Part shown: positions 53,490 to 59,076 of the stretch, piece by piece
Layout of the letters: each line of letters opens with the position of its first letter
Numbering within the stretch: the first letter of the stretch is position 1
DNA from: Gnetum montanum
Taxonomy: Eukaryota > Streptophyta > Gnetopsida > Gnetales > Gnetaceae
Length of the DNA: 59,076 nt
Direction: 5' to 3'
NCBI GenBank assembly: GCA_015680685.1
Contig: MNCI01010074.1
Span: forward strand, 1,040,718 to 1,099,793
Made by a program: the position numbers and the translations under genes
The notes under the pieces: model-generated
Database searches by the model: none
What the model was told of the DNA's origin: nothing
The model's input: only the letters and a program-made list of their open reading frames with translations

Positions 53490-55750
53490 ACAAAATGAGG
53501 ATGGAGTTCCTTAAAAAAAATTGAAGGTACATTACTCTTAAATGTCGTAATGGTGTTTACAAACTGATACAAGATATGGCATGACAACTTTAACAAAAAA
53601 CAAAATTTGGTGAAGCTTGATGTAGCCTTATGTAATTCCTGGTGCCAATGGCTTCGCCATCAGTTACTTCCCCTTGTCATTAGGCTTCTAAAATCTGTAC
53701 CAATTCAGGGGCACCTAAAGTTTCTCCTCTTCATTCTTGGGTCATGCACCATCCATGCTTGTTGTGTGATGTGTGATGGAATGGGTACATCCCATGGGCA
53801 TGGCAGCTGCAAAAACATTTGATTCGCCTTAACATATCATGATACGAACTGCCTCTTATCCTCTTTGAACGCTCTGGCCTTTTCTAATAGTTCAAGGTAA
53901 TCAATCAATCTTCTAGCCAGGTTTGCTGCTACATCTTTCTACCCTTAGTAGCCAGCCTTCACTGCTTCCGATTTAGAGTTTGCTACTAAAATTTTCTATA
54001 AAGCATCTTTATAATTTGCAAAATCTTTTTCATATAGAGCATATATGGTTGCCACTTGCTATTCTAGCTCATTCCTGGGCTTTCTTGCTGTTAATATGGC
54101 TAAGTTAGCATAACAAAGGTTAGCTAACCCGATGTACTCTTTCAGGTGGACAAGAGCATAACTATCCAAGATGGATTACCAGTCAAGATTTTGTGCTGAA
54201 ATAGAGTTGATTCTAACCTTTTCCATCTATATCTCTTTTTCATTGATCTACTTGTACATGCCCACTTAATCATGTAAGTGTTCCTTAGCCTTTCCTGTTT
54301 CTTTGCCTCATTTTGCCATGCGCTTATTTCAATGGCTAACTTTTGTCAGATGGTGCATACCTCCTTCATTAAGAGGGTTCAATTTTCTTGTGTGAGGTGA
54401 CTCATGTCTTGGTTGACCCTCATCAGTTATTTCTTTAAATGGTGGATAATCTCATTTAGGATTTTTTTCTGCTTTTCCAGAGTGGTCAACCTCATATTAT
54501 CAACAACAAGTTGTTTATTTTCCTCTTGTACTGTGGTAAGTGACTTAGCAAGTGCATATGTTTGTGCTTCTACTACTAAGGCATTACATACTGCTTTCTC
54601 CTTCTCTGTTGCCATCTATTTATTCTGCTCAATCAAGTGGTTCATTTGTTCAGTTCTGAACTACTCTACCTAGTCAAGTGTGACAATTTGAGTTAGATCT
54701 CTTCATTCAACTCTCAAGGCTATGAGCTCTTATTGCAATCTTAGAATTTTATTTTCTGCATGCTCTACCTTTGTCTTTGCCATGACCAGTTTTCCCTTGG
54801 TAGCAATGAGCTCAGACTGTACTATAGTGACATTACTATGGATGTTGAAAAGTGTTGTCATTACTTGCCCAATCTGTAGTAGTCTATCGAGCACATACTC
54901 ATGGATAGCAAGAGTCATCGAGATTCTGGCTAACATTTGAGTATCTCTGGCTCAAGTTAGATTTGTCAGTGGCACAACAAATACGTTGAAATGTTCTTTG
55001 ATGTGATCACCTCTACTACTCTTGCTACATCTTGGTGTTATATTACCACTACTATGGCTTCCTCTTTGATCTCAAGCACAACTTGGAATGATGCAACATT
55101 CCCAGAGATTTGTTGTGACCATTGGACCTCTCCTCTTGACTGTAATGAGATCTGTTCACTTGTTAGATCCACTGAAACTATGGACTAGATGGCACTATCA
55201 ATAACTCTATAAAGGTTGGCCTCCTTTATTTCCTAGCTAATGGTTTCAACAATTTATTGTAGATGACTCATTAACTATCTATAATCTTGAGGCAATGATG
55301 ATGGAACTTGTTGTTGTTGTTATTCTTGTTGTTGTTGCTATTACTCTTACTATTGCTCCTATTGTTGCTCTTCCTCTTATTCTTGTTCTTGTTGCTCTTC
55401 ACCATGATCTTTTCTACGTGGTGCTAATTTGAGCAATTCAGCATATGAAGCATTTTGTGTTCTCCTGGGAACATCATTGGTATATCCCAGGATTCTATCT
55501 TGTTTACATAGCTTTATGATAAGGCAAGGAAATGGAAGTGTTGGATTTCCTTTCTTCCTTTCTTCAAATCACATTTGAATTTCCATAAAATAGAGTTGTG
55601 CAAGGTTGACATTGTATTTGCCCATCAGGATTGCACTTGCTCTAGTTGGCTAAGTGGATAGTCAGTTGAGTCCTTTTGTTGGAAATAGTGATAGGTACCA
55701 ATGTTGAAGTAGATTCTTTCTTCCAGAGTTAGCTCATTATAACCCTTATC
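53490..55750 (-). pseudogene. Gag-like retrotransposon remnant, minus strand
   Basis: Minus-strand frames: NPTLPFPCLIIKLCKQDRIL and YAELLKLAPR (55400-55560), a Gln-rich stretch from CAA repeats (55300-55400), then heptad-rich coiled coils at 54730-54936 (VQSELIATKGKLVMAKTKVE) and 54427-54615 (KSLTTVQEENKQLVVDNMRL). This resembles gag or transposon-protein regions of plant LTR elements. With the minus-oriented LTR segment at 53100-53480 it would form the internal region and 3' LTR of one element. It is interrupted by stops. Confidence 0.5.
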
Positions 55751-55754
55751 TTCT

Positions 55755-56640
55755 TTGCTATATGATGAACCACGATATCGGATCCGCAATATCGGGTCTA
55801 CGATATCAGGGCCTGTTAAGTGATATCAAACATCTGATATTGAAACCTGTCTCGTTGCCTATAAATAAGAGGAGGGCGCACTTGGTTTTGGCATTAGTTT
55901 CTTAGTCCCTTACCTGAACTCTTGTAGTTTTCCCTTTCCAAAGTTAGAATTATTTTTGAGTGCTCGCAGTAGGAGTCATAAAGTGAATGGATCTTTATTC
56001 GAGCATTGTGTACTTGAGCGCACCTTGTGTCCGGAAATAAAGATGAACTTTGTGATAAATCTTGCAGCATTCAAAATAGCTTATTTATTACATTTAATGT
56101 TATTTAGAGTTATTTAATGCTTTTGTTAGTTAATTGATGTTGCTTTTATTGATTTTTTAATTTTCACAAGTAATCACACTGAGTATGACCACTTTGAGCA
56201 TACGTGGAACACTTGGTAACCCAGTAACAACTAGCGTTTGGTAATCCCAGTAGTGTTACACTAGTTCAGGATGTGTACAGAGAGTGGGAACGAATGTTGG
56301 TGTTAGGACTAGTTAGAACATAGTGGATTAGTTAATTTAAATTAGTTACTTAATTATTTCACTTCTCCCTTTTAGCACCAGGACATAAACATAAAAATCA
56401 TAAAAATCACATACCTCAAGTTTACTTAACCATACAATCATGCCATACGAGTAAGCTTGGAAAGATAACAATCGCCTAACCCATCCTTGTTCTATGAAGG
56501 TGCATAAGCACTTAGTCCTCGGAGCTCGACTGGATCGTGTGTAATGCTCGTATTCGTATGGTTGAGCGTAGGAGTACCTCGCTGCTCATCATTAGCACTG
56601 TTGCCGAGGACTTTGTCGTTTGTGTGCTGATTACAACTTA
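55755..56640 (+). mobile_element. LTR-type promoter segment, plus orientation
   Basis: GATATC or AATATC motifs recur (55774, 55790, 55801, 55822 region), then TATAAATA (55860-55867), AACTCTTGTAGTTTT, CTTTATTCGAGCATTGTGTA, CTTGTGTCCGG and AATAAAGATGAAC, colinear with the inverted segment at 53100-53480. It precedes plus-strand gag-like frames, so it likely belongs to a different, plus-oriented copy. The 3' limit is approximate. Confidence 0.6.
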
Positions 56641-56777
56641 TGAATCTTCCCCTCGTTGGAACGAACCCTTGGGATTAGTTACGAAAAAAATAATAAAATA
56701 ATAATACATTACACACTGAATAATTAATCATATCTCCTTCTTCCTATGAAAGTGCTTCATCGCCTAAGTCTGACACA

Positions 56778-57660
56778 ATGAATAGTCGAAGGCGTAGTAC
56801 ACATGATGATTCGCCAATGCCCCAACAGTTTCGCTTGGTATACGCTCATTCCAATGAGTATGTACCAGACTTTACCTTTATCCTCCACCAAGATGAACAG
56901 TTGCGATGGCATGATTTAGAGGGTAACGTAGTGTTACCACCCAATCGCTCAATCCCAAGCATGCTTCTTCGTGCTCTCACACGAATTGGTATGCAGCAGT
57001 TACAGTCGGAGTATGTTGTGCATGAACAAGATTCGAGAGATTATTGACCCACAGAGGCACAATGTCAAAGGGACCTACAATAGGAGAGACATTACAAATC
57101 TATGAAGGGAAAGTGGTCTTAGGATGTCTCGTATGTCATAAGTGAAAATGAGGGTGGTGAACTTGCCTCAGGAGGTTTTCCACATAACGATGTTCCTCTT
57201 GTTGACTTCGGTGAATGAGTTGTGTATTAGAATCTTCACTTAACCGTTCATAACCCAGGTTCTAATACCAATGGACACAAACGGTTTGAAAAAGAAACAC
57301 GAACACATGATGACGATGGACATTCCAATCGTAACTGTGGCCGAGGCCGCGACCACCAAAGAGAAAGTGACAGGCACCGTCATGGTGCTAGTCCTCCTTC
57401 CTCTCCACCTTCATCATCTCCTTGCCCCTCTCCTTCGAGATCTAGACACAGTCACAAAGAGAAAGATCATGAGGACAATGGTAAGAGAAATAGAGATCAT
57501 AGACGAAATAGTCAAGAAAGGGGACAAGGGCATTCTAGAGAAATGCATCATGAAAGGAGGGAGAGTAGGAAATAGCATAAGCATCATAGATGCCATAGAG
57601 AATATGATCATGATGAACCCCTACTCACTACCTGACGTATGCTAAATATAACCGTTGGCA
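56778..57660 (+). pseudogene. Gag-like remnant with Arg/Ser/His-rich tail
   Basis: An 89-codon frame (56778-57047) contains QQFRLVYAHSNEYVPDFTF and LHQDEQLRWHDLEGNVVLPP. After a gap with stops, the frame from about 57252 reads a strongly charged tail (HDDDGHSNRNCGRGRDHQRE, SPPSSSPCPSPSRSRHSHKE, RNRDHRRNSQERGQGHSRE) ending at a stop near 57575. The frame listed by length alone (57271-57645) is a shadow. The order suggests a nucleic-acid-binding gag of the LTR element starting at 55755, but a decayed RS-type cellular gene is not excluded. Confidence 0.4.
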
Positions 57661-58036
57661 CATTTAGCCATTTCATGGAACAGCAAAGGTGATAAAATAT
57701 GAATAAGTCATAGAAGATATTCAAAAATATATATATATGATGGTTGTGCCCTATTGATATTTTAATACCAGAGGTTTCATGTGGAAATTTGTTGAATGAA
57801 GATATAGTGTTTCCACTTTCAAATAATGATACCAAGAAAAGGAAAATTTATCATGCTCCTGTGTGAAGGGAAGGTTGAAAAAGAGTTGAAAAGCTTTATC
57901 GATTAAAAAGAGCCGACCCCGTTCATGAATGCATAATTGAGAAATTAAAATCAACCTTATGGAAGTCACCATTGCAAGATTTGAATAATGTTTTTACGGT
58001 AAAGAACAGTTCCAACCACTGTACGCGTTAAAAAAA

Positions 58037-58533
58037 ATGAATGAAATTGCTGCAACCGACGGAAAAACAGTCCAGAAGAATGCCCGTTCTTTCACAAGGA
58101 ATCACGTTGGTAGTTTACGCAAGAAAGTGCTAAGGTTTATCGACCTGTAATGGCTTCGATTTTTGATGCAAAACCAACTATTCTCTTTGGCCCCAAATCA
58201 GTGGCACCTCTGCTGGTGCGTTGTGACAAAACCTTGCAAGGACGTGGATTCAAAGGCAGTGGAGGAAGAACTCGCATGGATGTTGCCGCTTTCAAGACAA
58301 AAACCGTTTCAGTTTTAAAATTTTTTCCATAAAAATGCAACCGATCCGCTTGCCATCAACGACATTCACTGTGTTCTACAATGCGCGCACTTTGTGAAGA
58401 TTTTTCTGGCCGTTACAGGGCCGTTCTTAACCTACCACACCAAACACCGTTATTCACTGATGCTCAAATCTACGATACGTTTGCCCTTGACTCTGCAATC
58501 AACGGCAGGAATTTGAAAGACGATCTGTAGGAA
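58037..58533 (+). other. Coding-like remnant of unknown identity
   Basis: Three short open stretches follow each other: 58037-58150 (GKTVQKNARSFTRNHVGSLR), 58150-58332 (SIFDAKPTILFGPKSVAPLL), whose ATG overlaps the previous TAA, and 58381-58533 (SGRYRAVLNLPHQTPLFTDA, DTFALDSAINGRNLKDD). The last two share a frame. Composition is more even than the AT-rich surroundings. I do not recognise the protein. Confidence 0.3.
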
Positions 58534-58616
58534 CACAAAAAACGGAGGAAGCCCTAAGCGAATTTGGGGCAAAACAAAACAGTTCCAGGCAATCGAAACC
58601 CTATGTCCAGGGCCAT

Positions 58617-58874
58617 ATGTTCAATACATCAGTTTGTTTTCCAGATCTTTCTCCTCCAGCAACCACCGAACATCACATAGCAACGATGCCAGATGCAGCG
58701 GCAAAGCCTTCTTCTGTAGTGGCAGTTGATAACAATTTTTGGCAAGGGCGGGATATTTTGGAAGTATTCAATGGCAGTTCCAGGCCTGGCACCTTCACAT
58801 TCGGGCCTGATGTTTTGGATTTAAATTTTTCCAGCCATTTTCATATGGGTGCAAGTGCACATAAATTATTTTAG
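58617..58874 (+). other. Unidentified 85-codon open frame
   Basis: Contains SSVVAVDNNFWQGRDILEVF and SSRPGTFTFGPDVLDLNFSS. The sequence looks protein-like rather than low-complexity, but no domain is recognised and there is no evidence of expression. It may be part of the same remnant as 58037-58533. From 58875 to the window end the DNA is AT-rich with nothing visible. Confidence 0.25.
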
Positions 58875-59076
58875 ATTAGGTACCATCAACATTTATACCA
58901 AGGTAGATATTATATTATCACCTTGTTCATAAAATCACTAAGGGCTTCAATAATATTCTTAAAAATTTTAAACAAGTAAAAATGAAAAGCTATTAGAGCT
59001 ATAATTGTAAACAATTATATGGAACTATTGGAATTATTTTTCAAAAGAAATATTTATATATCTCCTAACTTCCTAA

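Noticed and set aside
53490-55750. One complete LTR element spanning both LTR-type segments at 53.1 and 55.8 kb
   Set aside because: The two segments are in opposite orientation, so they cannot be the two LTRs of one element.
58137-58340. 67-codon minus-strand frame (contains GPKRIVGFASKIEAITGR)
   Set aside because: It overlaps an equally protein-like plus frame, with no motif on either strand to decide; not called as a gene.

Overview
The window looks like nuclear DNA from a plant with a very large, transposon-filled genome. A gymnosperm such as a conifer is my best guess. This is inferred from one conserved plant gene with introns up to 17.6 kb, from plant LINE, RTE, Ty1/copia, Ty3/gypsy and hAT-type elements, and from AT-rich unique DNA. 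The species cannot be told, and a large-genome angiosperm is not excluded. There are no prokaryotic features, no rRNA and no intact tRNA gene.

The only host gene I can defend is on the minus strand. It runs from a start codon at 50560 to at least 20622 and encodes a SOL1-like (carboxypeptidase D-type, M14B) zinc metallocarboxypeptidase. Eleven exons joined in phase give 335 codons without a stop: a signal peptide, the zinc ligands (HGDE and LHGG), the [11 protein letters not shown] substrate-binding motif and the ELTLEIS catalytic region. One exon is only 31 nt. The exons for the transthyretin-like domain and C-terminal anchor were not found and probably lie in or beyond a last visible intron of more than 20 kb.

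Nearly everything else is transposon. Positions 1-3435 hold a minus-strand LINE cut by the window edge. Positions 4616-7939 hold an internally deleted plus-strand LINE with a 13-bp target-site duplication (TSD) and a misplaced copy of its own 3' segment. A SINE-like unit lies at 8240, a gypsy gag-protease remnant at 9.87-12.5 kb, a LINE thumb fragment near 15.4-16.0 kb and a 418-bp hAT-like MITE at 18820-19237. Intron 8 has a copia RT fragment and a 38-bp tandem repeat. Intron 5 (25527-43111) contains a 4-kb near-perfect inverted repeat (27030-31085), an RTE 3' end and a copia element. The copia element is itself interrupted by a probable 2.45-kb solo LTR and by a 5'-truncated LINE. Intron 3 contains a 5.9-kb near-complete LINE with a 15-bp TSD. 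Upstream of the gene are a TATA-like box, a four-unit tandem array of W-box palindromes, and two related LTR-type promoters in opposite orientation (53.1-53.5 and 55.75-56.1 kb) with gag-like remnants.

The best candidate for something undescribed is in the LINE family. Two independent copies (43471-49366 and 34750-36014) carry, downstream of the reverse transcriptase, an additional conserved coding region of about 285 codons. It has a globular part followed by a C-terminal coiled coil, and the two copies are aligned over its whole length.
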